A DNA stretch of 64,000 nucleotides, taken from Microbulbifer sp. MI-G (GTDB taxonomy: Bacteria; Pseudomonadota; Gammaproteobacteria; Pseudomonadales; Cellvibrionaceae). Positions 21,448-30,191 of this stretch are shown here, piece after piece. The stretch covers positions 2,841,501 to 2,905,500 of the forward strand of contig NZ_CP098023.1 in NCBI RefSeq assembly GCF_030440425.1. The letters are read 5' to 3'. Both the position numbers and the translations under genes were made by a program. Below the pieces are notes generated by a model. It was not told the origin of the DNA. It made no database searches and was given only the letters and a program-made list of their open reading frames with translations. Position 1 is the first letter of the stretch, and each line of letters opens with the position of its first letter.

Positions 21448-22533
21448 TTACCGAAGTTTCAGCGTCGCCAGTCCAGCCAACACCAGGATGACGGTGATAA
21501 TCCAGAAACGGACAATCACCCGCGGTTCCGGCCAGCCTTTCAGTTCAAAATGGTGGTGCAGTGGCGCCATGCGAAAAATACGTCTGCCGGTCAGTTTGAA
21601 CGACGCCACCTGCAGGATCACGGATACCGTCTCCATGACGAACACTCCACCCATGATGAACAACACGATTTCATGGCGGGTGATTACCGCGACTATTCCC
21701 AGTGCCGCGCCAAGGGCCAGTGCACCCACATCCCCCATAAACACCTGCGCCGGATAGGTGTTAAACCACAAAAACCCGAGCCCCGCGCCACACAGGGCCG
21801 CACAGATGACCGCCAGTTCCCCGGCACCGGCAATCGCCGGTATATGCAGATAATTGGCGAACTCTACATGCCCGGATAAATAGGCGATAACACCCAGGGC
21901 GCCCCCCACCATCACTGTGGGCATAATGGCCAGGCCATCGAGGCCATCGGTGAGGTTCACGGCATTGCTGGAGCCCACCACCACAAAATATGTCAGCAAA
22001 ACAAAACTGACCGGACCCAGATTGATGGCAACATCTTTGAAAAAAGGTACAAAAAACTGTGTCTCAGCAGGACTTACTGCACTGAAATACAAATAGGTCG
22101 CCGCGCCCAGGCCGGCGATGGACTGCCAGAAATACTTCCAGCGGGCAATCAGACCGCGGGGATTTTTGTGCACAACTTTTTTGTAGTCATCCACAAATCC
22201 GACTGCCCCAAAAATAAAAATCACCAGTAACGTAACCCAGACATAGCGGTTACCCAGGTCCGACCACAGCAGTGCCGAGGAAAAAATCGAGGCGAGGATC
22301 AGTGTGCCGCCCATGGTAGGCGTACCGGATTTGCTCAGGTGACTCTGCGGGCCGTCATCGCGAACGGCCTGCCCTACCTGCAATTGGTTCAACCAGTTGA
22401 TCATACGCGGCCCCACAACCAGGGAAATTCCCAGAGCAGTCAGCGCCGCCAGAATTGCACGCACAGTCAGGTAATTGAAGACCGCAAAGGTGCTTACATA
22501 TTTTTGTAATACTTCTGCCAGCCAAAGCAGCAT
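21448..22533 (-). CDS. mraY: Phospho-N-acetylmuramoyl-pentapeptide transferase
   Basis: A 361-residue polytopic enzyme with ten hydrophobic segments. It transfers phospho-MurNAc-pentapeptide to undecaprenyl phosphate to form lipid I. The motifs [18 protein letters not shown] (catalytic Asp pair), [13 protein letters not shown] and the C-terminal [11 protein letters not shown] are all visible. It overlaps murF by 1 bp. Confidence 0.97.
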   Translation of the reverse strand: MLLWLAEVLQKYVSTFAVFNYLTVRAILAALTALGISLVVGPRMINWLNQLQVGQAVRDDGPQSHLSKSGTPTMGGTLILASIFSSALLWSDLGNRYVWVTLLVIFIFGAVGFVDDYKKVVHKNPRGLIARWKYFWQSIAGLGAATYLYFSAVSPAETQFFVPFFKDVAINLGPVSFVLLTYFVVVGSSNAVNLTDGLDGLAIMPTVMVGGALGVIAYLSGHVEFANYLHIPAIAGAGELAVICAALCGAGLGFLWFNTYPAQVFMGDVGALALGAALGIVAVITRHEIVLFIMGGVFVMETVSVILQVASFKLTGRRIFRMAPLHHHFELKGWPEPRVIVRFWIITVILVLAGLATLKLR

Positions 22534-23912
22534 TACTTCTCTCCCCTGCTGTTGCCGAGCAGTGCCTGGGCCACCAGTTCCATTCGGGCACTGCGTGAAC
22601 CCTTGACCAATACGGTGGTATGCCTGTCCAGTTCGCGGGACACCGCCGCTATCAACGGCGCTCTCTCCCGGTAATTGTGCAGGGCTTCACGATGGCCCGC
22701 GCCAAAGGCCATACTGGCGGCAGTGCCCAGCGGCCCCAGAGTAAATAGAGCATCGAGGCCGCGTTTGCGCGCCAGGGCACCGACACTGCGATGCAGCGCT
22801 TCCGCGTCAGGCCCCAGTTCAGCCATATCGCCGAGAACCAGGATTTTCCTGCCGGGTCGCTGCGCCAGCAATTCAATGGCCGCACCCACAGAACCCGGAT
22901 TTGCGTTGTAGCTATCGTCGATTACCGTTGCACCAAGGATGCCCCGGCGCGCCTGCAGGCGCCCGGCCACACCGCCGAGACCGGCGAGGCCGCGGGCAAT
23001 GTCCACCGCCGGAATACCGCTGGCAAACGCGCAACCGGCGGCAATTAAAGCATTGTGCACATTGTGCTCGCCCAATAACTGCAACACCACCGGGTGGGAG
23101 ACCCCCTCAATCACCAGATCAAAAGCGGCACAGCCACTTTCATTCAGAGCGATATGCTCCGCATGGATGGCACAGGAGTTAGCGAGACCCACCTCCAGGG
23201 TGCGGACACCTTCGGGCATCCGCCCGCGCCAGTAATTCGCGTAGCCATCATCGGCATTGATCACCGCGGTAGCTCCGACATCCAGGCAGGTATAAATCTG
23301 CCCTTTCGCTTTTGCGATGGCATCCACCGAGCCAAACCCTTCCACATGCGCGGGCATCACATTGTTGATCGCCGTTACTTGGGGTTTGCCGATACTGCAG
23401 AGATAACCAATATCGTCCGGACCGTTGGCACCCATCTCCAGAATCAAAACATCGTGCTGCTCTGAAAGCGCAAAAAGGGTCATCGGCAAACCGAGCTGAT
23501 TATTTAAATTCCCCCTGGTGACACAGGGCGTATGGTGCAGGGAGAAAATTGCCGACAGCATCTCCTTGACGGTGGTCTTGCCACAAGAACCGGTCACGGC
23601 GATCACCGGCCCCTCAAATTGCTCGCGGCACAACAATCCGATTTGTCCGAGTGCTACCGTGGTATCTTGCACGCGCCACTGAGGCAGGCTGCAAGCGGGT
23701 ACTTCGCGCTCCACCACCAGCCCCAAAACCTGATCATCCAGCGCACCGACAAAATCGTGCGCATCAAAATTGTCACCCACCAGGGCAACAAACAGAGCCT
23801 GGGAATCCAGTTTGCGAGTATCGGTACAAATGCGGGAAAACTCGGTGGAGCCATTGATCAACGCACCGCCAAAGCGACTCTGTAACTGCTGAAGAGATAA
23901 CGCGCGAATCAC
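22533..23912 (-). CDS. murF: UDP-N-acetylmuramoyl-tripeptide--D-alanyl-D-alanine ligase
   Basis: A 459-residue Mur ligase that adds D-Ala-D-Ala. The ATP loop is [15 protein letters not shown], followed by [15 protein letters not shown] and [15 protein letters not shown], both MurF hallmarks. [15 protein letters not shown] marks the C-terminal domain. It overlaps murE by 4 bp and mraY by 1 bp. The D-Ala-D-Ala substrate must come from a ddl gene elsewhere, because none lies in this cluster. Confidence 0.97.
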   Translation of the reverse strand: MIRALSLQQLQSRFGGALINGSTEFSRICTDTRKLDSQALFVALVGDNFDAHDFVGALDDQVLGLVVEREVPACSLPQWRVQDTTVALGQIGLLCREQFEGPVIAVTGSCGKTTVKEMLSAIFSLHHTPCVTRGNLNNQLGLPMTLFALSEQHDVLILEMGANGPDDIGYLCSIGKPQVTAINNVMPAHVEGFGSVDAIAKAKGQIYTCLDVGATAVINADDGYANYWRGRMPEGVRTLEVGLANSCAIHAEHIALNESGCAAFDLVIEGVSHPVVLQLLGEHNVHNALIAAGCAFASGIPAVDIARGLAGLGGVAGRLQARRGILGATVIDDSYNANPGSVGAAIELLAQRPGRKILVLGDMAELGPDAEALHRSVGALARKRGLDALFTLGPLGTAASMAFGAGHREALHNYRERAPLIAAVSRELDRHTTVLVKGSRSARMELVAQALLGNSRGEK

Positions 23913-25435
23913 CAGGGCTCTCCCTGCATACCACTCCCGGCGCTCGCACCCGAGCGCCGCTTCAGTGCCGCTGCCACCTGTTCATGATCACAGAAGTGAC
24001 TTCTTTCACTGCCCACAATCTGATAATCCTCGTGGCCCTTACCGGCGATAATGACGATATCACCCGGTTGCGCCGCTGCGACTGCACGGGCAATCGCAGC
24101 GGCCCGATCAATCTCCACCTCGATCGTGCTGGCCGCACCCTCGAGGATATCGCCAATAATTTGTTGTGGCTTTTCACTGCGTGGATTGTCACTGGTCACA
24201 ATGGCGCGATCGGCCATCTCCGAGGCGATTCTTCCCATGGAAGCGCGTTTGCCCCGGTCCCGGTCACCGCCGCAGCCGAACACACACCAGAGATTGCCGC
24301 GACAATAGGGACGTGCGGCTGCCAGCGCCGCGCGCAGGGCATCGGGGGTATGGGCGTAATCCACCAGGACGCCGACATCATCGGCGCCCGCAACACGAAC
24401 CCGCTCCATACGGCCCGGTACCGCTTGGATGGAGGGAAAGGCCGCGAGAATCGCCTCAAAGGGCATGCCCGCAGACGCCACAGCGGCTACCACTGCCAGT
24501 GCGTTGTAGATATTGAAGTCACCGATCAACGGGGCCTGCAGTTTGCCGCACCCCCAGGGCGTATTGAGTTCAACGGAAAATCCCTTCTCATGACGGCGCA
24601 GGTCAGTGACGTGCAGGTCTCCCGCCTGCAGTCCGTAAGTCAGTATCTGCAGGCCGCGCACCTTACAGCGCTCGGCCAGCTGTGCACCGAAAGGATCATC
24701 CAGATTGATAATGCCGCGCTTGAGTTTGGGCAGCCCGAACAGCTTTTCCTTGGCCATGCCGTAGGCGGCCATATTGCCGTGATAGTCCAGGTGATCCCGC
24801 GACAGATTGGTAAAAATCGCCGTGTCAAACACCAGGCCATGTACACGCCCCTGGGACAGGGAGTGAGAGGAAACTTCCATCGCCGCGGCGGACACACCGC
24901 GGTCGCGGTAGTCAGCAAAATCCGCCTGCAGACGCACGGGGTCCGGTGTCGTAAGCCCGGTTTCCTGCAGTTCGATAACCCGGTTGTGCCAGATGCCACT
25001 GCCGATGGTGCCGATCAGCGCAGCGCTGCCAAAGTGATGCGCCAGCAGCTGGGAAATCAGATAGGCACAGGTGGTTTTACCATTGGTACCGGTCACGCCC
25101 ACCAGGTGCATTTGTCCACTGGGGTTGCCGTGAAAACGCGCGGCAATTTCACCGGCGCGCTTGGCCAGCCCGGGCACGCCGACCACCTGAATATCACCGC
25201 GGTTGATACACTCCAGCCTGTCACTGTCGGCCAGTACCGCAGCGGCACCGGCGGCGATCGCCGCATCGATATATTCTCGCCCGTCCACAACAGAACCGCG
25301 CAGCGCCATAAAGACATCGCCGGCTTTTACCCGACGGCTGTCCAGAGCAACACCTGTCACGGGCACATCGGGGATTCCCGCGTATCCGGGCACCAGTTCC
25401 CGCAGAGAAATGCCGTGTTGTTTGCGCTGATTCAC
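23909..25435 (-). CDS. murE: UDP-MurNAc-L-Ala-D-Glu--meso-diaminopimelate ligase
   Basis: A 508-residue Mur ligase. The ATP loop is GVTGTNGKTTCAYLIS, and the C-terminal DNPRSEKP is the signature that selects meso-diaminopimelate, so the wall is DAP-type as expected for a Gram-negative. VDYAHTPDALRAAL and FGCGGDRDRGKRASMG are further MurE blocks. It overlaps ftsI and murF by 4 bp each. Confidence 0.97.
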   Translation of the reverse strand: MNQRKQHGISLRELVPGYAGIPDVPVTGVALDSRRVKAGDVFMALRGSVVDGREYIDAAIAAGAAAVLADSDRLECINRGDIQVVGVPGLAKRAGEIAARFHGNPSGQMHLVGVTGTNGKTTCAYLISQLLAHHFGSAALIGTIGSGIWHNRVIELQETGLTTPDPVRLQADFADYRDRGVSAAAMEVSSHSLSQGRVHGLVFDTAIFTNLSRDHLDYHGNMAAYGMAKEKLFGLPKLKRGIINLDDPFGAQLAERCKVRGLQILTYGLQAGDLHVTDLRRHEKGFSVELNTPWGCGKLQAPLIGDFNIYNALAVVAAVASAGMPFEAILAAFPSIQAVPGRMERVRVAGADDVGVLVDYAHTPDALRAALAAARPYCRGNLWCVFGCGGDRDRGKRASMGRIASEMADRAIVTSDNPRSEKPQQIIGDILEGAASTIEVEIDRAAAIARAVAAAQPGDIVIIAGKGHEDYQIVGSERSHFCDHEQVAAALKRRSGASAGSGMQGEPW

Positions 25436-27192
25436 GATTTTGTACCTCTCTCGCTTAACTGCGCGGTTAACTGGCGTTCTGCCGGCTCCACCCGCTCAGG
25501 GGGTACCTGCAGCAGGTGCATGGCCCCGGTCATCACCGAGCCGAAAACCGGCGCCGCCACTTCCCCACCGTAATACTTGGCCTGGCTCGGATCATCAATC
25601 ACCACAACCGCCGCCAAGCGCGGGGTATCCGCAGGAATAAACCCCGCAAAGACCGATCGATAGCGGTTGTCCGCATAGCCACGGCTGCCTACCTTGTGTA
25701 CCGTGCCGGTCTTGCCCGCCACACGGTAGCCCTCCACTGCGGCCAGCTGCCCTGTACCGCGGGAGCCAATAACGGTTTCCAGCATGGCGGACACCTGCTG
25801 TGCGAGAGGTGCTGCAATCACCCGCTCTGGCTCCGCGGTGGTGGTATCTGTAGATAAAACCAGTGAAACCGGGCGCTTGATCCCGGCATTGGCCAGCACG
25901 CTATACGCCTGGGCCAGTTGCACCCCATTTACGGTTAAACCGTAGCCGAAGGCGAAATTGGCCCGCTCGATCGGGTGCCAACGGTTGCGACTGGGCAGGA
26001 TGCCCGGAGTCTCACCGGGGAAACCACTGCCAACCGCCGCCCCCAGTCCCAGTCGATAAAAGAGTTCCCGCAAACCGTTTGGTTCCAGATCCAGGGCGAT
26101 TTTTGTGATACCCACCTGGCTCGACTTGGTGATAACGCCGGTCAGATCCAGCTTTCCATAGTTAATGGGGTCCACCAGGGTTTTCCCCGGTACACGGATA
26201 TAACCGGGATTGGTATCGATCTGGGTTTGGGGTGTATAGCGACCGCTCTCAAGCGCAGCCAGCACGGTCAGGGGTTTCACTGTGGAGCCGGGTTCAAACT
26301 GGTCGATCAGGGCGCGATTGCGCATCGCTGTCGCTTTTACTCCTTTGCGATTGTTGGGATTAAACGAGGGCTGATTGGCCATCGCCAGAACATCACCGCT
26401 TTGGGTATCCAGAATCACCATAAAGCCGGAGGAGGCACCGTTCTCGGCCACAGCGCGCTTCAACTCCCGGTAGGCCAGGTACTGCAGGCGCATATCGATA
26501 GACAGACGCAAATCGCGCCCCGGTCGCGCTTCGCGCTGGATCGACAGATCCTGCACTGTGCGTCCCTTCAGGTCCTTAACCACCTGCTGCGCACCGGAAT
26601 GGCCGGAGAGCCAGTCGTCGTAAGCGAGTTCCAGTCCCTCCTGGCCGCGATCGTCAATATCGGTAAAGCCTACAAGCTGAGCCACCATCTCCCCGGCTGG
26701 GTAGAAACGCCGGTACTCCTTTCTGCTGAAAACCCCGGCGACATCCAGTGCCAACACCCGCTCGGCCTGCTCCGGCGCCAGGTGGCGACGCAGGTACATA
26801 AACTCTCTGTCGCGGTACCTCTGCAGCCGCGCGGTCAGCTTGGCAGGCTTCAGTTCCAGCGCATGAGCCAGTCGCTGTAATGCCCCCTCCCCGGCCTTGC
26901 GCAACAGCTTGGGGTTGGCCCAGAGACTGCGTACCGGTGTGCTGACCGCCAGCAGCTCGCCGTTTCGGTCGACAATGGAGCCCCGATAGGCGGCGATCTC
27001 TTCAGTGCGGATGGTGCGCGCTCGCCCCTGATCCTGCAGGAACTGATAACCACGCTCGGCAGCGGGCAATACCTGGAGGCGGGCCAAATGCAGGATCAGT
27101 GCCAGGGCCAGCAGACACAGCAGGGCCGCCACCAGCACAAAGCGCCAGCGGGCAATGCCCGGTTGGATCTGTTTTTTCTTGACTACACCCAT
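25432..27192 (-). CDS. ftsI: Septal peptidoglycan D,D-transpeptidase FtsI (PBP3)
   Basis: A 586-residue class B penicillin-binding protein: one N-terminal transmembrane helix (FVLVAALLCLLALALIL), a pedestal domain, and a transpeptidase domain. The active Ser is in STVK (FEPGSTVKPLTVL) and the third motif is KTGT (VAGKTGTVHKVG). The second motif, usually SSN in E. coli PBP3, reads SSQ (TKSSQVGITKIAL). It cross-links septal murein with FtsW. A 190-bp gap separates it from ftsL, a looser junction than elsewhere in the cluster, but its start MGVVKKKQ looks right. Confidence 0.96.
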   Translation of the reverse strand: MGVVKKKQIQPGIARWRFVLVAALLCLLALALILHLARLQVLPAAERGYQFLQDQGRARTIRTEEIAAYRGSIVDRNGELLAVSTPVRSLWANPKLLRKAGEGALQRLAHALELKPAKLTARLQRYRDREFMYLRRHLAPEQAERVLALDVAGVFSRKEYRRFYPAGEMVAQLVGFTDIDDRGQEGLELAYDDWLSGHSGAQQVVKDLKGRTVQDLSIQREARPGRDLRLSIDMRLQYLAYRELKRAVAENGASSGFMVILDTQSGDVLAMANQPSFNPNNRKGVKATAMRNRALIDQFEPGSTVKPLTVLAALESGRYTPQTQIDTNPGYIRVPGKTLVDPINYGKLDLTGVITKSSQVGITKIALDLEPNGLRELFYRLGLGAAVGSGFPGETPGILPSRNRWHPIERANFAFGYGLTVNGVQLAQAYSVLANAGIKRPVSLVLSTDTTTAEPERVIAAPLAQQVSAMLETVIGSRGTGQLAAVEGYRVAGKTGTVHKVGSRGYADNRYRSVFAGFIPADTPRLAAVVVIDDPSQAKYYGGEVAAPVFGSVMTGAMHLLQVPPERVEPAERQLTAQLSERGTKS

Positions 27193-27382
27193 GGCTTTCC
27201 AATTGGCGTTACGTTTTCACTTCGAGACCAACACTCCCCCTGAGGGCCGTTGGTTCACCGCCCCCAAACACCGCGCAAATACGCAAGGATTTACGATTAT
27301 TCGCCGGCGTTGCAGACCTTAAATGCACAAAGCCACGGAAAACTATTACTGGTTCGCGCTCGCCACACCGGCCTTTATCAGA

Positions 27383-27658
27383 TTACTCACTCGGCACCAG
27401 CACCTGTTCAGCAGGGGCAGGCACATGCATTCCCAACTTTTCTCTCGCCACCTTTTCCACGCGACCGTAAGCAGACCAGGCCCCCTTCTCCAGCAGAAGA
27501 CGCTCCTGCTCATAGCGCAACTCATCGCGGGTTTTTTGCGCCTTGCCCAATTCTGCCGTGAGTTCTCTGCCCATTTGGGTGGAATAAACCACGGCGAGAG
27601 CCGATACCAGCGTCGCCAGCCACAAGAATCCCGTACCGATCAACGCCTTGCGGTACAT
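27383..27658 (-). CDS. ftsL: Cell division protein FtsL
   Basis: A 91-residue bitopic divisome protein: a short cytoplasmic start (MYRKAL), one transmembrane segment (TGFLWLATLVSALAVVYS), then a periplasmic leucine-zipper-like coiled coil (KAQKTRDELRYEQERLLLEK). FtsL works with FtsB and FtsQ to activate FtsWI. The sequence family is very divergent, so position between rsmH and ftsI is part of the evidence. It starts 4 bp after the rsmH stop. Confidence 0.93.
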   Translation of the reverse strand: MYRKALIGTGFLWLATLVSALAVVYSTQMGRELTAELGKAQKTRDELRYEQERLLLEKGAWSAYGRVEKVAREKLGMHVPAPAEQVLVPSE

Positions 27659-27662
27659 CCAT

Positions 27663-28595
27663 TCAGTCTCCGCCCAGCTTTTCCGCAGTGCGCATCACCG
27701 CACTGCGCGAGCGCTGATTGTCTTCTGCTTCAAAGGCAGTCGCCTTTAGCGCCTTGCCCACAGAGCGCAAGGATCTTGCAATCTGGTTGTGCATCACCGG
27801 AAGCCCGCGGGGCAGCAGCGGCCCCCGTTCCTGTGCGCGGATAAACCGTTTCACCAAGCGGTCCTCCAGGGAGTGGAAACTGATAATCACCAGCCTTCCG
27901 CCCGGTGCCAACAGTGCCAGCGACTTCTCCAATGCACTCTGCAGGTCATCCAGCTCTCCATTGATATGGATGCGAATGGCCTGGAAAACCCGGGTGGCCG
28001 GGTGTTTGCCTTTTTCCCAGGCGGGGTTGGCGGCCTTGACCACCTGAGCCAGATCGAGTGTGCGCACGAAAGGTCGCTCTGCCCGGCGGCGCACTATGGC
28101 GGTGGCCATGCGCCGGGCAAAGCGCTCCTCCCCGTATTCCCTGAACACCCGGGCCATCTCGGCCTCGGCCTCGGTGTTCACCCAGTGGGCCGCGCTGATA
28201 CCGCGACTGGTATCCATGCGCATATCCAACGGACCATCCCGCATAAAACTAAAACCGCGTTCCGCCCGATCCAGTTGCGGAGAGGACACACCCAGATCCA
28301 GCAGTATTCCCCTGACCTGGCCCGCATGCTCTCCAGCGGCACGGTCCATATCAGCAAAGGAGCCATGCCAGATAGAAAAACGCGAGTCAGTGCCAAAATG
28401 CCGCCTGGCATATTCTATGGCCTGGGGGTCCTTATCCACCGCCAGCAAGTGCCCGCCGGGGCCCAGTCGTTCCAGAATGGCTGCACTGTGTCCCCCGCGA
28501 CCAAAGGTGCCATCAATATAAAAATCGTCCGGTTCTGTTACCAGGGCGTCCACGGCCTCGCGCAACAATACACTGCGATGCAATTCCTGAGACAC
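27663..28595 (-). CDS. rsmH: 16S rRNA (cytosine(1402)-N(4))-methyltransferase
   Basis: A 310-residue SAM-dependent methyltransferase acting on the 30S P-site. The N-terminal [29 protein letters not shown] (SAM-binding), [10 protein letters not shown], and [13 protein letters not shown] blocks are all typical. The C-terminus has [12 protein letters not shown]. It begins 12 bp after mraZ, in the standard mra operon order. Confidence 0.97.
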   Translation of the reverse strand: MSQELHRSVLLREAVDALVTEPDDFYIDGTFGRGGHSAAILERLGPGGHLLAVDKDPQAIEYARRHFGTDSRFSIWHGSFADMDRAAGEHAGQVRGILLDLGVSSPQLDRAERGFSFMRDGPLDMRMDTSRGISAAHWVNTEAEAEMARVFREYGEERFARRMATAIVRRRAERPFVRTLDLAQVVKAANPAWEKGKHPATRVFQAIRIHINGELDDLQSALEKSLALLAPGGRLVIISFHSLEDRLVKRFIRAQERGPLLPRGLPVMHNQIARSLRSVGKALKATAFEAEDNQRSRSAVMRTAEKLGGD

Positions 28596-28607
28596 CCGGC
28601 GAACTCC

Positions 28608-29051
28608 TTATAATGAGAGGGATGCCATTTCCCCTGGCATGCCCTCATCGCCTTCACTGTCATCGAGCCAGGACATCCAGTGCGCTTCGCTCCAAAGCTC
28701 CAGTTTCTTGCCCTGTCCAACCAGCATCAACCGCTTTTCCAGCCCGGCATATTCCCGTAGGGTCGGGGGTATCAACACACGACCATTGCCATCCATCTGC
28801 AGTTCACAGGCATAGCCGATCAGCAGGCGCTGGGCGCGGCGTGCCACCTTGTTGAAACTGGGCAGGGCCTCAATCTTTGGCAATATCTGCTGCCACTGGG
28901 GCGCTGGATACACCAGGAGGCAGCGCTCTTCCGTGTGAGCCGTCACTACCAGGCAGCCGGCACAGGCCTCCATCAGCTTGTCGCGGACGCGTGCCGGTAT
29001 GGCCAGACGCCCCTTGGCGTCCATATTGATTGCATGGCTGCCCAAATACAC
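28608..29051 (-). CDS. mraZ: Transcriptional regulator MraZ
   Basis: A 147-residue AbrB-fold DNA-binding protein with the two MraZ repeats. Repeat one starts [21 protein letters not shown] and repeat two [19 protein letters not shown]; each has the DxxGR(L/V)xIP signature. It represses its own operon by binding tandem GTGG repeats, which are present upstream. The start is GTG at 29051 (MYLGSHAIN). The C-terminal tail after residue 125 ([12 protein letters not shown]) is acidic. Confidence 0.95.
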   Translation of the reverse strand: MYLGSHAINMDAKGRLAIPARVRDKLMEACAGCLVVTAHTEERCLLVYPAPQWQQILPKIEALPSFNKVARRAQRLLIGYACELQMDGNGRVLIPPTLREYAGLEKRLMLVGQGKKLELWSEAHWMSWLDDSEGDEGMPGEMASLSL

Positions 29052-29175
29052 TTCGTGATACTTGCTCGCTACGGATCCCGCTTAACGCAGTAGACACCCC
29101 CGCTGATAAACCCATAGCGGGGAAGCCCAAACGTGATTCACACAATGTAATTACTCACTCACTACAGGACACTAA

Positions 29176-29210
29176 ACCACAAAATTCCACGATTTTCCAC
29201 TTTCGCCCAC
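29176..29210 (-). promoter_or_regulatory. MraZ operator: four GTGG repeats at 10-bp spacing
   Basis: On the minus strand GTGGG, GTGGA, GTGGA and GTGGT occur at exact 10-bp steps (CCAC on plus at 29207-29210, 29197-29200, 29187-29190 and 29177-29180). This is the known type of MraZ site (tandem T/GTGGG-like boxes one helical turn apart). It sits at about +8 to +40 relative to the promoter below, so binding would block transcription of the whole operon. Confidence 0.85.
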
Positions 29211-29217
29211 TTTTCAC

Positions 29218-29245
29218 ACTATAAAACTGGTCAACACAAAGTCAA
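29218..29245 (-). promoter_or_regulatory. Sigma-70-type promoter of the mra/dcw operon
   Basis: On the minus strand TTGACT (29240-29245) and TATAGT (29218-29223) are separated by 16 bp. Transcription would start near 29211, at the edge of the MraZ repeats, leaving a leader of about 160 nt before mraZ. Confidence 0.75.
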
Positions 29246-30191
29246 GGAAATAGACTGCAAAGTCCCTATACCCCCAGTAAATCCGCGCTCTACAAAGGAA
29301 ATATGGGTAGTGGCGTAGGAACCCCGGTTGTAATTTGCTGAATTTAAGCGAGCGCTCACCCGCATAATAATCAAATATTTTAAGCTAATTGAATACCCTA
29401 ATTGAAATCTGCTAGCCTGCCTGAGACCTGTCAAGACTCGCAAAACGCAGGGGCAAACCGGGGGGTTGGCCACACTCACCCGGTTTCCAAAGCAATTGGC
29501 CGTAGAGTGGGTTTGTCCCCGCTGCTCTCCCACACCGGTGCTTAAAAAACACCGCCACTGAATGCTTCTGTTTGTTCATTTCTGTCGTGAATTGTCACCC
29601 ACCAACGTCTCCGGGCTGGCCTGGTCAACGCACTTCCTCGCCGGCCCCCGATGCACGGGCGATCGTACAGCCCACAGGGGGCGTTGTGCTCTGTGAGTGA
29701 AATCCGGTCACACCTGGTACTTTGTCCGGGTACGCGATTGTGCTCAGTGATGCCACACGACCCCTCCAAATGACCATGCCATCAATCCGGGTATTTCGAC
29801 TGCCTTATGGATTAGCCCTCCCTCTCTGTGTGCAAGACTGCCTTCAGCTCCCTATTGAAACGTTTTATCACCGGCAATACAGCCCGTTGGGGGACAATGT
29901 ATTTCAGTCTTTTCAGGTCCGGGGATGCCCGTAAAATAACTTGTCCTGGTGGTCATTATTGGCCGACCTGCCATTTCACTTTTAGCGCAGCCTCCTCTGT
30001 TATTTGTGTGACAGAGGACAAATGCGGTACCGTTGCGCGCGAGGTAACTTGCGCCTTGCTTTTCCTGTGTGCTTTCACCCCCATTAAAGACACAGTAGGC
30101 TGGGTCGTTTTTGTGAGATGGCCCTTTGTTTCGAATGATTCACTTGCAAGTGCAACCAAAACCTTAAGGAATAAACAACAAGGGCAAAAAT
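29246..30191. other. Long intergenic region between the mra promoter and the S9 peptidase
   Basis: About 950 bp with no convincing gene; short open frames here have poor composition and no RBS. It contains the predicted RNA fold at 29448-29524. rnpB is found upstream of mraZ in pseudomonads, but its conserved GAGGAAAGTCC core was not found on either strand. The last part has an AAGGGCAAAAAT RBS for the S9 peptidase. Confidence 0.6.
29448..29524 (+). ncRNA. Possible structured RNA (nested stems), function unknown
   Basis: The plus-strand segment starts CAGGGGCAAACC (29448-29459) and ends GGTTTGTCCCCGCTG (29510-29524), which pair over about 10 bp with one wobble. Inside, CCACACTC can pair with GAGTG, and CCAA-agcaa-TTGG forms a small hairpin. 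The opening resembles the start of c-di-GMP-I riboswitches (GCACAGGGCAAACC), but the conserved GACGCAAAGC core is missing and no gene lies close downstream. A structured transcript on either strand, or a chance fold, remains possible. Confidence 0.25.

Noticed and set aside
29448..29524. c-di-GMP-I riboswitch
   Set aside because: Only the opening resembles the consensus; the GACGCAAAGC core is missing and no regulated gene follows closely.
29052..30191. rnpB (RNase P RNA), often found upstream of mraZ
   Set aside because: The conserved GAGGAAAGTCC and the 3' GAACCCGGCTTA elements were not found on either strand.
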